Below, in pieces: positions 1 to 8,119 of a stretch of DNA of 64,000 bases. How positions within the stretch are numbered: the stretch's first letter is position 1; each line of letters begins with the position of its first letter. Source of the stretch: Lachnocurva sp045579705 (GTDB taxonomy: Bacteria > Bacillota > Clostridia > Lachnospirales > Lachnospiraceae); NCBI GenBank assembly GCA_045579705.1, contig JAZNMP010000016.1, positions 6,113 through 70,112 of the forward strand, in the 5' to 3' direction. Below the pieces are notes generated by a model, which had not been told where the DNA came from, did not search any database, and saw only the letters and a list, made by a program, of their open reading frames with translations. The translations under genes and the position numbers were made by a program.

Positions 1-12
1 TATATAATCTTT

Positions 13-1047
13 CTATTTAGTTAATATAGAAAGTAGCTCCTTACGGCGCTCGTTCCAGCGCTCATCTGATATACCGAAATCTTTCTCTTTATAATTCCAA
101 AGAGCTCTTCCTATTTCATACTTCTTAAATATCTTCGTTATATCGCCGACCCAATTTATTGTATCCGAAATAGGAGCTTTGTCAATAACACCGTACTCAC
201 CACAGTACAACGGAAGTTCTTTTAACTCAGCATAGTAGATTGCGCTCTCGAATATTTTTTCAAAAAAAGTTTCATCAATTTCACCAATCATGCCTTCAAA
301 GACAGAAGCGGCATGATTCTGGTCTAGAAGCTTGCTCTTTTCCTCATAAACAGAGATGTCCGCCGGATAGTTCAAATCATAATCAATATTGTCCATCCAG
401 TGAGCATGCTGATGCGTAAAGCAAAGAGGCTCATAACAATGGAAGTTCAAGACGATGTTCTCATCCCACTCCACTTTAATAGTAGGAACTGCAATTACAC
501 TGTTGTGCATCACTCCACCTACGATGATGTGAGCATCCTTTGAATATTTACGTATAAGCTTGATAGCCTCAGTTGCAATATGATTCCACTCATCAGTATA
601 TAGCGGGTTAACCACCTCATTGAGAAGTTCAAAGGCAACTATATCACTATCCTTTGCAAATCTCTCCATCAGGTGTTCCCATGTCTGATAGAAGCGAGCC
701 TGAAGCTGTTCGTCTTTAAAGAATTTGTCCGGATCCGGAACGGCTTTCTTATCGAACATGAATCCACAGGCCTTGTGCAAATCGAGAACTACATTCAGCC
801 TGTTCTTTCTGCACCATGCGATACAATCTTCAATATGTTTCATTCCTTCCGGAAGAACTCTTCCCTCTTTATCTTCGATTACATCATAGTCGACTGGCAG
901 CCTCACATGATCAAAGCCCCAGCTTTTAATCAGTTTGATATCATCTTCCTGAATAAAATTATCAAAATGCTCTTTCTCATAGCTCACGCACTGAGACAGC
1001 CAACCGCCCAGATTGATTCCCTTTTGATACCCTTTGAATGTCCTCAT
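13..1047 (-). CDS. Glycoside hydrolase family 5 (cellulase-like), cytoplasmic
   Basis: Probable beta-glucan or beta-mannan hydrolase of the GH5 (clan GH-A) TIM-barrel fold, 344 aa. The acid/base Glu lies in LLNEVVNP (E144) and the nucleophile in YCGEYG (E284); an early NLGGW motif is also typical. There is no signal peptide, so it probably acts inside the cell on imported oligosaccharides. I start it at the ATG at 1047, which has an AAAGGGGGA ribosome site 4 bases upstream; a longer frame begins at a TTG at 1071 that lies inside a repeat. Substrate cannot be told from sequence. No partner sugar genes are visible; the gene may continue a cluster beyond the window edge. Confidence 0.9.
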   Translation of the reverse strand: MRTFKGYQKGINLGGWLSQCVSYEKEHFDNFIQEDDIKLIKSWGFDHVRLPVDYDVIEDKEGRVLPEGMKHIEDCIAWCRKNRLNVVLDLHKACGFMFDKKAVPDPDKFFKDEQLQARFYQTWEHLMERFAKDSDIVAFELLNEVVNPLYTDEWNHIATEAIKLIRKYSKDAHIIVGGVMHNSVIAVPTIKVEWDENIVLNFHCYEPLCFTHQHAHWMDNIDYDLNYPADISVYEEKSKLLDQNHAASVFEGMIGEIDETFFEKIFESAIYYAELKELPLYCGEYGVIDKAPISDTINWVGDITKIFKKYEIGRALWNYKEKDFGISDERWNERRKELLSILTK

Positions 1048-1166
1048 AATGTCCCCCTTTGATATCCTCAAAGTGCTCTCATATTGTTCCCTTTGATATC
1101 ATATAAATACTTTCAAAATGCTCCCTTTGATATCATATAATTTCTCAAAATGCCCCTTTGAGGCAC
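1024..1166 (-). repeat. Tandem ~34-bp repeat of the GH5 ribosome-binding/start region
   Basis: Four imperfect units (about 1044-1066, 1078-1100, 1112-1134, 1144-1166; period 34, 34, 32) sit between the promoter and the gene. Read on the minus strand each holds AAAGGG followed by CATT or AAT and then ATG or TTG. The first codons of the gene itself (to about 1016) resemble a fifth unit. Upstream units open short frames, for example ATG AGA GCA CTT TGA. This looks like stepwise duplication of the gene's own 5-prime end. Confidence 0.8.
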
Positions 1167-1183
1167 TTTGTTATTCTTTTATC

Positions 1184-1212
1184 ATTGTATTATATTATTT
1201 TCTAAAAAACAA
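1184..1212 (-). promoter_or_regulatory. Probable sigma-A promoter of the GH5 gene
   Basis: On the minus strand TTGTTT (1207-1212) and TACAAT (1184-1189) are 17 bases apart. Transcription from here would carry the entire repeat array as a leader of about 130 bases. An overlapping TATAAT gives an alternative -10. Confidence 0.5.
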
Positions 1213-1482
1213 GCAGCAAAGTATAGGCATTTTCTTTATATCAAGCTATTTCCCTATACCTAGTTTTCTAAAAGCAAGTGCGGCTACGTCCTTGACAGGC
1301 TGCTTTCTTTGATGAATATAATCAGCCAAGCAAACATATATCAATATCCTGCGTTCTCACACCAATCCCACTCTGTGAGCGAAGCGAACACTTGCTTTTC
1401 TTACCTACTACGGAAGATCAACTAAAATAATCAAATCTCCCATAGCCCAAGCGCTCGAACATAGCAAGTCAGCTCCGGAAAC
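1213..1482. other. Intergenic stretch with no recognised gene
   Basis: Between the GH5 promoter and the tRNA-Leu terminator I see no frame with a ribosome site, no recognisable RNA gene and no strong inverted repeat. A 64-codon plus-strand frame overlaps its left part but lacks a Shine-Dalgarno sequence and crosses the repeat array. Confidence 0.4.
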
Positions 1483-1514
1483 AAAAAAACTAGAGCAAAA
1501 GCTCTAGTTTTTTT
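1483..1514 (-). terminator. Intrinsic terminator after tRNA-Leu (bidirectional shape)
   Basis: Stem CTAGAGC / GCTCTAG (1490-1496, 1501-1507) around an AAAA loop, flanked by A7 and T7, so it can work in both directions. It lies 5 bases beyond the tRNA 3-prime end. Confidence 0.85.
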
Positions 1515-1518
1515 GTTA

Positions 1519-1603
1519 TGCGGAAGGCGGGACTTGAACCCGCACGCTTGCAATAAGCACAAGATCCTTAGTCTTGCTCGTCTGCCAGTTCCGACACTTC
1601 CGC
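1519..1603 (-). tRNA. tRNA-Leu, anticodon AAG
   Basis: Acceptor arms GCGGAAG/CTTCCGC pair perfectly, the discriminator is A, the T-loop GTTCAAGTC is present, and a long class II variable arm (GCTT/AAGC) marks Leu or Ser. The anticodon stem CAAGA/TCTTG encloses the loop CTAAGGA, giving anticodon AAG (reads CUU, and CUC if A34 becomes inosine). CCA is not encoded. Its own promoter and terminator flank it. Confidence 0.95.
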
Positions 1604-1639
1604 GCGTAATATTTAGTTCGTCACCTCAACGACTTATAT

Positions 1640-1668
1640 ATAATAGTAGAATTGATGCTTTGTGTCAA
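1640..1668 (-). promoter_or_regulatory. Consensus promoter of tRNA-Leu
   Basis: Minus strand TTGACA (1663-1668), 17-base spacer, TATTAT (1640-1645). The start point would fall about 30 bases before the mature tRNA. The tRNA-Gly gene uses the same -35, spacer length and -10. Confidence 0.85.
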
Positions 1669-1825
1669 GAGGAAATATAACTTTATGTTTTATGTTTTAG
1701 ATACTATTCGGGAAGCAAATAAACATATAGGTTGTCTTTACTTTGTGTCGCACCCCGACCTTCAAAATCCTCCCCACATCCCTTATACTATTCCATATAT
1801 ACAAATTCAAAAGGGGAAATATAAT

Positions 1826-2845
1826 ATGAACGCTGAAGAACTATGGACAGAATTCTGTAAACATTCCAGTATAGACATCACCACCCCATATGAAGCCTGG
1901 GCTTTCTGTGGTGGTGGACCAAATGGCGATGAACTTGCCGATTTAGTTCTAGCCAGAAGAAAATTTGGAACCGCTACAGCTTATGCTGAATACGCTTTAG
2001 AGAATAATCTTGAGATGATTCCAAAAGTTGGTGACTATAGCGTAATCCTCAAGGACAATGGAAATGCCGTATGTGTGCTAAAGACATACGACATGTACAT
2101 AAAACCATTTAATGAGGTTACACCATTTCACGCTTATTCAGAAGGCGAAGGCGACCGCACGCTTGAAACCTGGCGAGATATTCATAAACGTGCCTTTTCG
2201 CCACTTCTAATTCAAAACAACTTAACATTAGACGGTAACACCAAAATCATCTGCGAAAAACTAAGCCTCGAATATGCACCAGGTTTGAATCTAGACCCAG
2301 AAGAGCTGCTATTTCTAGACGCAGAAGAGCTTTTATTTCTAGAACCATCTCTGACTTACGAAGACGAGATAAAAGCTTATCGCCATGAAATGCTCGAAGC
2401 AAACTCCAGTTTCGATGGATGCTTCTCATTAAAACGTCACGAATCAATCGCTGAATATGTTGAAGAATGCACCAAATGGACTAACCCAAATTCTAAAACT
2501 AATAACAGCAACACGCATGTTAATGTAATCATGGCTGTTCGAAAATCAGACAATAAAGTCATCGGTTTCTTCCAGGTTATGAGCAATCCTAGCGAAGATA
2601 TGAAAAAATATACCGGCTTTATCGGTTATTCCGTTCGTCCGTCCGAACGAAGGAAAGGATACGCCAAAAAATTACTCCATAAAGCAATAGACTTTGCAAG
2701 ATGTCTCGGTCATGATGAAATCCTCGTCACTTGCCTTCCTGATAACGAAGCGAGCCGACGAACCATCATTGCAAACGGTGGTCGCTTTAAACAAACCGTC
2801 TATTACGAAAAAGACGACATCAATCTAGACCAATACCTTCTATAA
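1826..2845 (+). CDS. ASCH domain-GNAT acetyltransferase fusion
   Basis: A 339-aa two-domain protein. Residues about 1-135 look like an ASCH (PUA-fold, RNA/nucleotide-binding) domain, with the LARRKFGTATAY motif in place of the family's GxKxxTxR and a W(K/R)DIHxxxF-like ending. Residues about 210-339 are a GNAT N-acyltransferase with the acetyl-CoA P-loop region VRPSERRKGYAKKLL and a C-terminal NGGRFKQ strand. The start is the ATG at 1826 after AAGGGG; an upstream extension to 1652 has no ribosome site. The inter-domain linker carries a 24-base tandem duplication. Its acceptor is unknown; an RNA- or nucleotide-linked substrate is only an inference from the ASCH domain. Confidence 0.8.
   Translation: MNAEELWTEFCKHSSIDITTPYEAWAFCGGGPNGDELADLVLARRKFGTATAYAEYALENNLEMIPKVGDYSVILKDNGNAVCVLKTYDMYIKPFNEVTPFHAYSEGEGDRTLETWRDIHKRAFSPLLIQNNLTLDGNTKIICEKLSLEYAPGLNLDPEELLFLDAEELLFLEPSLTYEDEIKAYRHEMLEANSSFDGCFSLKRHESIAEYVEECTKWTNPNSKTNNSNTHVNVIMAVRKSDNKVIGFFQVMSNPSEDMKKYTGFIGYSVRPSERRKGYAKKLLHKAIDFARCLGHDEILVTCLPDNEASRRTIIANGGRFKQTVYYEKDDINLDQYLL
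2291..2338 (+). repeat. 24-bp tandem duplication inside the ASCH-GNAT linker
   Basis: Two near-identical 24-base units (2291-2314 and 2315-2338) encode EELLFLD-type repeats in the linker between the two domains. The reading frame is kept. Confidence 0.85.
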
Positions 2846-2868
2846 CCAAGAACCGCACCAGACCTATT

Positions 2869-2908
2869 AAAAATGGAGCACCTACTCAAAAGTAAGTACT
2901 CCATTTTT
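2869..2908. terminator. Bidirectional terminator between convergent genes
   Basis: Perfect outer arms AAAAATGGAG and CTCCATTTTT (2869-2878, 2899-2908) with further inner pairing, placed between the two convergent stop codons at 2845 and 2910. Confidence 0.85.
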
Positions 2909-2909
2909 A

Positions 2910-5537
2910 TTATTCCACGTATTTCTTTACAAATTCATCATGCGGAAGTGGTTTGTCATACAAGTAACCCTGGATCATATCGACATCCATCGCGGTTATC
3001 ACTTCTGCCTGATCTTTGCGCTCGACACCTTCTACGACTACATTTGCATTTAGTGCAGATGCAAGTTTAGACACCGTATCGATAAAAGCTCCAGAGAAAT
3101 TGTTATTACCTATTTCATCTACAAAGCATTTGTCAATCTTGATAACATCGAGTGGCAGGTACTTTAAGTAACTCAAAGAGCTATATCCTGTTCCAAAATC
3201 ATCCAGCGCAACTCGAACGCCCAGTTCATGGAGCTCACGTAGAACTCGAGTCATATTTTCCAGATCATATATTGCCAAACTCTCAGTAACTTCCAATGTC
3301 AGGTTTGCAGGATTTATGCCAGAAACATTCAAAACCTCATCTACCGTGTCTATGATATTCCCCTGCAATAGCTGCGAAACTGAAAGATTTACATTTACCT
3401 TGTACTCAGGATGACCGAAGTCATTCCAACGCTTGCATTTTCTGGCTGCTTCCAACATAACGTGGTAACCCAGCTTCAATATCAATCCCAAATGCTCAGC
3501 TACCGGAATGAACTCATTCGGCATTACGATTCTCTTTAGTTTCGAAGATTTCCAACGAACCAAAGCCTCTGCTCCACAGCAAGGGTGATTTTCCTTTGAA
3601 ACATCAACCAACGGCTGATAATAAACTTCAAACTCAACACACCCCCTGTCGACTGCTTCGCGAAGAGCCATCTCCATTTCTAGTCGCTCCTTTGACTGCT
3701 CCTTCTGGGCAGCATTAAAATATGAAACCTGATTTTTTCCCTGACGTTTTGCCTCGCGAAGAGCCATGTCCGCACGCGCAAATAGTGCCATACCTTCATC
3801 GCCCTCAACCGGATAATAAGTCACGCCGACACTGGCAGTGCAATAGCATTCGGTTTTATCGACAGCCCATCTGGAAGAAAAGGCCTCCTTAATCTTATGG
3901 AGGATCACATCCATCTCACGACCCGCACTGGATGAAAGCAACAGCACGAATTCGTCTCCGCCGAGGCGGTAAACTTTCGCAGCATTTCCAGCGATTTTTT
4001 CCAAACGCTCTGCTACTATCTTCAACAGCTCATCACCAAAAGCGTGTCCGAGCGAATCATTAATATTGTTGAAATCGTCCAGGCCAATCAGGATAACCGC
4101 ACCATTCTGGCCAGTTCTAATCGAACGGCGAATCTCGGCATTGATATCTAGCTCAAATCTCTTTCTGTTCGCGAGACCTGTCAAATAATCAGTATTTGCC
4201 TGACGTTCTATCTTCTCCTGGTACTGTCTCAGCAAACTTATATCATACAGCGTGCACAGACGAGTATTTCGCCCGTCCACCCATTTAATCTGTGAAAAAA
4301 CAACATCGAACCATTTATCCGTTCCAGTCACATGAAATCTGGTCTTTGTCTCTTTATTCTCTTCCTTTGAAAGCAGCACTTCCTGAATCTGCTCTTTGTC
4401 CTTTGGATTCAGGAACATCTCCTTAAAGAGCGTATTCGAATACAAAACCTGCTGATTCTCCACATCTACAACCTGCATTCCGCAACCCGCATTTTCCAAG
4501 ATGGCATCGAGCGTCATATACGAACTAGTCAACGAATTCGTAGTGATGCGGCGTGTGAGGATCGACTGTAGAACCTCTGTAACAGTCTTCATAAATTTGA
4601 TATCAGTCTGCGTCAGATTCTTGTCGGAAAAAGCAGCAAACGCAACATACATATTCGGTTCGCCATGAATATCGAGCGGGAAGAAAGCTCCCGACTTCAT
4701 ATTAAACTGAACGAATATCTTCTTAAAACGATCCGGCAAATCCGTTCCGCTTGAAATAGTATATGGACGGCCATTGAAAAAAGGAACCTCGTCCTTTAAT
4801 TTGCCATAATATTTATCGCTTAGCAGGAAGACCTCAGAAACAGCTTTTTCCGCAAGGACTACGACCTTTTCACCAGTTGAATCCAAGCCCAACAAAGCCG
4901 CCTCATCAAAACCGAGCTGATTCAGTGCGATTTCCAGGACTTCACCAGCCACTTCCGTGTATTCAGATTCAGATTCCAGTTTAGAAAGGATTTCAGAAAG
5001 CGCAGACTTTTCACGGAGGAGGATTTCATTTCGTTCACTCTCGAACTGCATAGAGTCTAACGTTCCCCGAATAGAATCATTCTCGCTTTCCATCGCATTC
5101 TCGGTCTCAAACAAAACTGTAAAGAATCGAATCGTGGACATCATATCTTCTTCAGTTGTTGTCAGTGTATTTGCCGGTGCATCTACTCGAGTCTCTTCCA
5201 ACCCCAGAAATACAGCAACTCCTAGGATAGTTCCATCAAAATCACGTAAAGCCACGCCATATCTGTAAGTTCCCGGCAACTCACCAGCGTTAATGATATT
5301 TTCCGGAGAACGATCCATAAAGCGCTCGACGAGTCTCATATCTTCCTGTTTAGGGAAGATACGCATCAAATACTCACGCTCCTCATCACCGAGCCATCTT
5401 TCAAAAGAATCTTCATGCTCAAATTTCTCATTCGTTCTTCGATAATAACGAGCATAAACATGGTTCGAAAGGCAGAATTCCTTTTCAAGCTTGGAAGCCA
5501 ACCGTTTAATTTTCCTAGATCTACGTTCGATATCCAC
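2910..5537 (-). CDS. Sensor with GGDEF and EAL domains (c-di-GMP turnover)
   Basis: Cytosolic protein of about 875 aa. The amino half holds probable GAF-like (about 180-340) and PAS-like (about 345-440) sensing domains with no membrane span. The diguanylate cyclase domain keeps an intact GGDEF (about 526-530 from the chosen start); the phosphodiesterase domain keeps EAL-VR, NVNLS, EVTES, DDFGTG, KID and EGVE motifs, so both activities look possible. The frame opens at TTG 5549, but GGAG directly abuts it; GTG 5537, one base after the stop of the methyltransferase gene and 12 bases after GGAG, is more likely. Translation is probably coupled to the upstream gene. Confidence 0.9.
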   Translation of the reverse strand: MDIERRSRKIKRLASKLEKEFCLSNHVYARYYRRTNEKFEHEDSFERWLGDEEREYLMRIFPKQEDMRLVERFMDRSPENIINAGELPGTYRYGVALRDFDGTILGVAVFLGLEETRVDAPANTLTTTEEDMMSTIRFFTVLFETENAMESENDSIRGTLDSMQFESERNEILLREKSALSEILSKLESESEYTEVAGEVLEIALNQLGFDEAALLGLDSTGEKVVVLAEKAVSEVFLLSDKYYGKLKDEVPFFNGRPYTISSGTDLPDRFKKIFVQFNMKSGAFFPLDIHGEPNMYVAFAAFSDKNLTQTDIKFMKTVTEVLQSILTRRITTNSLTSSYMTLDAILENAGCGMQVVDVENQQVLYSNTLFKEMFLNPKDKEQIQEVLLSKEENKETKTRFHVTGTDKWFDVVFSQIKWVDGRNTRLCTLYDISLLRQYQEKIERQANTDYLTGLANRKRFELDINAEIRRSIRTGQNGAVILIGLDDFNNINDSLGHAFGDELLKIVAERLEKIAGNAAKVYRLGGDEFVLLLSSSAGREMDVILHKIKEAFSSRWAVDKTECYCTASVGVTYYPVEGDEGMALFARADMALREAKRQGKNQVSYFNAAQKEQSKERLEMEMALREAVDRGCVEFEVYYQPLVDVSKENHPCCGAEALVRWKSSKLKRIVMPNEFIPVAEHLGLILKLGYHVMLEAARKCKRWNDFGHPEYKVNVNLSVSQLLQGNIIDTVDEVLNVSGINPANLTLEVTESLAIYDLENMTRVLRELHELGVRVALDDFGTGYSSLSYLKYLPLDVIKIDKCFVDEIGNNNFSGAFIDTVSKLASALNANVVVEGVERKDQAEVITAMDVDMIQGYLYDKPLPHDEFVKKYVE

Positions 5538-5538
5538 G

Positions 5539-7050
5539 TTATCTTTCAACTCCTATAATGTATATTTTTATGTCATGTTTCAAATCTTTAGAACGTATAA
5601 ACTTCAACTCCGAGTGAAGTCTGATATATTTCTTTATCAAGTTTTCTTCACTGGACACCGCAAATATCATCGCCTTATTTGCAGCTATCTCTATTGACTT
5701 CTGGAAAAAAGATTTGTAGAAGTCATCTTTTTCCTTTGGATCCTTACCATAGAAATCCGGAAACTCAGCCAGAATTTCATGGAACGGATAATCCGACTTA
5801 AAATCGAAATAATCTCTATTTATAAAGTGGACATCAACTCCCGCATTCTCTGCATTTACACGCGCTTCCTTTATCGCCTGCCCGAAGGTATCTATTCCAT
5901 AGTATTCTCTAGATGACATAAACAGCGCGCGCTCGAGAAGCAAAGTTCCTGTACCGCAGAAAGGATCTATAATCCAAGACTCTGGCTTCAAATATTCCTG
6001 AATTTCTGATACAACCGTCGCTGCGGTCACTGGAGACATCGATGTCGGTTCTGCAAACTCTCTATATGAAAATCTGGCATCCGAGAGCTTTGGTATATTT
6101 ACAAATACAGCGAAGTTTCCATCCTTCTTCTCGCGGAGCACTATTACCACTTCATAATCACCAGGATCATTTACCAGACGACCTCGCGATGACTTCTCTA
6201 TTTCTGCAGAAACCTTACGAATGTACTTTCCATTTAAGAGTTTCTCATCTTTGGATTTTAAATCTATTCTAAATTTGAAGTTATCACCTTTGGCTTCAAA
6301 CAAATCCTCTAATAAGCCTACTATCTTTGAATTCTCTGGTAAAGATCCGAGTGAATCAGGATTACATGTATAGCCCCTTCTAATAGGAACTAAGAATAGC
6401 AAATCGCGATAGAGACGAATTTTTTTCAAATCATTAATACGGGAGATTCTAGAACGAACACCAACAGGTGTAACCTTTGCATCTCCTACTATCTGATCTG
6501 CGATATTCTCTGCAAAACCTTTGTCACAAGTCATGAGGACCTCAAAAGGTTTAATCAAATTCTTTACTTCGTGCTTTGCATCACCAGAATTCAACAACAG
6601 AGTAAGCAAATGTCTCTCTTCTCTCAGATGTTTCAGTTCACTCTCTTCATGTTCTTCTCCATCTATCTCTGAAAGACGTTCCTCTAATTTGGAAATTATC
6701 GATTCAACAGATTTAGAAATATCAAATTTAGTTTCATCGAAATACGCTTTCACGCCTTCGAGAATCGATGAACGTACGAACAGTGTATCTTCCTTCACAT
6801 ATGTCGATACGAGTGTATCCAGAATCTCTCTGGCACGATCTTTGAAAAAATCTGATAGAACATCAAGGTTTGCCAGGTCAGCTAACAAAAGAGCAGCATT
6901 CTTTCTAGTCTTTGGATCTTCACTGGAAAGTGCCTCCACTACATCCTTCACTTCATCTATTTCTAGCGTAGTTTCTCCTGCTTTTACCTCTTTTCTCAGT
7001 CGACTCAATGCCTGTCTCAATGTTTCATTATCTCTTAATTTGATATTCAA
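5539..7050 (-). CDS. Putative RNA methyltransferase with N-terminal HEAT-like repeats
   Basis: A 503-aa protein. Residues about 1-180 are helical and HEAT/armadillo-like (RKNAALLLADLANLD, VRSSILEGV). The C-terminal half resembles UPF0020/Trm11-Trm14 type methylases: motif I DPFCGTGTLLL starts at residue 362 and the GID acidic motif follows. The catalytic NPPY-type motif IV is degenerate, reading AEFPDFYG (428-435), so the target base or even activity is uncertain. Start is TTG 7050 after GAGAGG. It is the first gene of a two-gene unit with the GGDEF-EAL protein. Confidence 0.7.
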   Translation of the reverse strand: MNIKLRDNETLRQALSRLRKEVKAGETTLEIDEVKDVVEALSSEDPKTRKNAALLLADLANLDVLSDFFKDRAREILDTLVSTYVKEDTLFVRSSILEGVKAYFDETKFDISKSVESIISKLEERLSEIDGEEHEESELKHLREERHLLTLLLNSGDAKHEVKNLIKPFEVLMTCDKGFAENIADQIVGDAKVTPVGVRSRISRINDLKKIRLYRDLLFLVPIRRGYTCNPDSLGSLPENSKIVGLLEDLFEAKGDNFKFRIDLKSKDEKLLNGKYIRKVSAEIEKSSRGRLVNDPGDYEVVIVLREKKDGNFAVFVNIPKLSDARFSYREFAEPTSMSPVTAATVVSEIQEYLKPESWIIDPFCGTGTLLLERALFMSSREYYGIDTFGQAIKEARVNAENAGVDVHFINRDYFDFKSDYPFHEILAEFPDFYGKDPKEKDDFYKSFFQKSIEIAANKAMIFAVSSEENLIKKYIRLHSELKFIRSKDLKHDIKIYIIGVER

Positions 7051-7104
7051 TCTATAAAACCTCTCAAATACTATAAAACTATACCTATTATAGAGTATTT
7101 ACGC

Positions 7105-7344
7105 CTAACTTTCTATATAATATCGGACATTACGTTCCATGCAGGGTACATGATTATACCTCAAAACTTTCAAAATTGTTAAATGTATAGCAGCAAACTT
7201 TCGTTTCAACAATTCCTTGTGCACTCTGTACAATTTCGCCACATCATTTTTGTACATTTTGGAATTTTTACTGTTGTCAAAACCACTTGCGCTAGCTATA
7301 ATAATACTCGACTTAAGAAATGCATCCCCCCTTTTGTATTTCAT
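7105..7344 (-). CDS. Small basic hypothetical protein
   Basis: A 79-codon frame with ATG at 7344 preceded by AAAGGGGAAGTGACTT, a fair ribosome site. The product is Lys/Arg rich with no family I recognise and no clear membrane span. Two more purine-rich AAAGGGG runs lie just before and after the start. The opposite strand also has open frames, and a plus-strand terminator lies immediately beyond it, so it may be spurious. Confidence 0.3.
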   Translation of the reverse strand: MKYKRGDAFLKSSIIIASASGFDNSKNSKMYKNDVAKLYRVHKELLKRKFAAIHLTILKVLRYNHVPCMERNVRYYIES

Positions 7345-7385
7345 AAGTCACTTCCCCTTTATATATTTAACCCCCTTTGAAATGG

Positions 7386-7412
7386 CAGCCCTAACCGGGC
7401 TGTTTTTTCTTT
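7386..7412 (+). terminator. Plus-strand terminator without an obvious gene
   Basis: CAGCCC / GGGCTG (7386-7391, 7397-7402) followed by T6 then CTTTTATT. The U-run is only on the plus strand, although no credible plus-strand gene lies upstream. Confidence 0.65.
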
Positions 7413-7426
7413 TATTCGAGAAAAGT

Positions 7427-7485
7427 AAATCAAAATAAGCTAGGCCTGCAGATTTATCTGCTAAGGTCTAGCTTATTTTTGATTT
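7427..7485. terminator. Long hairpin ending the ABC operon
   Basis: Arms of about 17 bases (7427-7443 with 7468-7485) enclose an inner GCAGA/TCTGC hairpin. It lies downstream of the last minus-strand ABC gene and is AT-flanked on both sides. Confidence 0.75.
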
Positions 7486-7513
7486 ATTTGGCGAGAGCCA
7501 TGATGAGCGAGAA

Positions 7514-8119
7514 TCACATTTTCTTCGCTCCTACAACCATAGCTCCTCCACTGCAAGCCAACGGAACAATTATTTCATTTATACTATCAATTTTTTCTGC
7601 ATTATAATACCAATACAAAGCCAGATTTATCTTTCCCAGAAGATCCCCACCAAAACAGTAATCTACGCAAATTAACGCAGCAATCGCTATCATTGCCCAC
7701 GAAGCATCACCTACAAATGCAACTATCACAAAAACTACTGATGATAAAAAAATGCTTTTCATAACTATAACAGCCAACAATTTATAGTAGATCAAATTGG
7801 AGTTTCTATACATAATTCCAGCCGTAAACATTCCTCCCACTATGATCCAAACCAAAGAATACAAGCAATATTTTGCTATCAGATATCTTTTTACCCCTTT
7901 TCTCAAAGAGTATATCAATTCCCTTGTTGCAATTTCACTTATATGTTCAGCCAGATAATATCCACTCCACCATATCCCCAAGCATGGAATCATTATTTCT
8001 AAAGACAATCCATATACCTGTATATTATTTTTAAACAAGAGTGTGAACACACACGTAAGCAACAATATCAACACAGGTACATATTTTATCTCACCTATAA
8101 TTTTCAAATCACTTTTCAT
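7514..8119 (-). CDS. ABC-2 type membrane subunit
   Basis: A 201-aa membrane protein with about five hydrophobic segments (roughly 15-30, 40-58, 85-105, 110-150, 180-197) and a charged SLRKG stretch between segments two and three, as in small ABC-2 permeases. It overlaps the ATPase gene by 11 bases and starts at ATG after AAGGGG, so the two are translationally linked. Substrate is unknown. It is the last gene of the operon before the long hairpin. Confidence 0.65.
   Translation of the reverse strand: MKSDLKIIGEIKYVPVLILLLTCVFTLLFKNNIQVYGLSLEIMIPCLGIWWSGYYLAEHISEIATRELIYSLRKGVKRYLIAKYCLYSLVWIIVGGMFTAGIMYRNSNLIYYKLLAVIVMKSIFLSSVVFVIVAFVGDASWAMIAIAALICVDYCFGGDLLGKINLALYWYYNAEKIDSINEIIVPLACSGGAMVVGAKKM

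Noticed and set aside
1044..1166. CRISPR array in the GH5 leader
   Set aside because: Units are contiguous and degenerate with no unique spacers of uniform length, and no cas genes are near.
6521..7057. 178-codon plus-strand frame opposite the methyltransferase gene
   Set aside because: Serine-rich antisense shadow without start signals.
7217..7438. 73-codon plus-strand hydrophobic frame
   Set aside because: No ribosome site and it runs through the terminator hairpin at 7386-7412.
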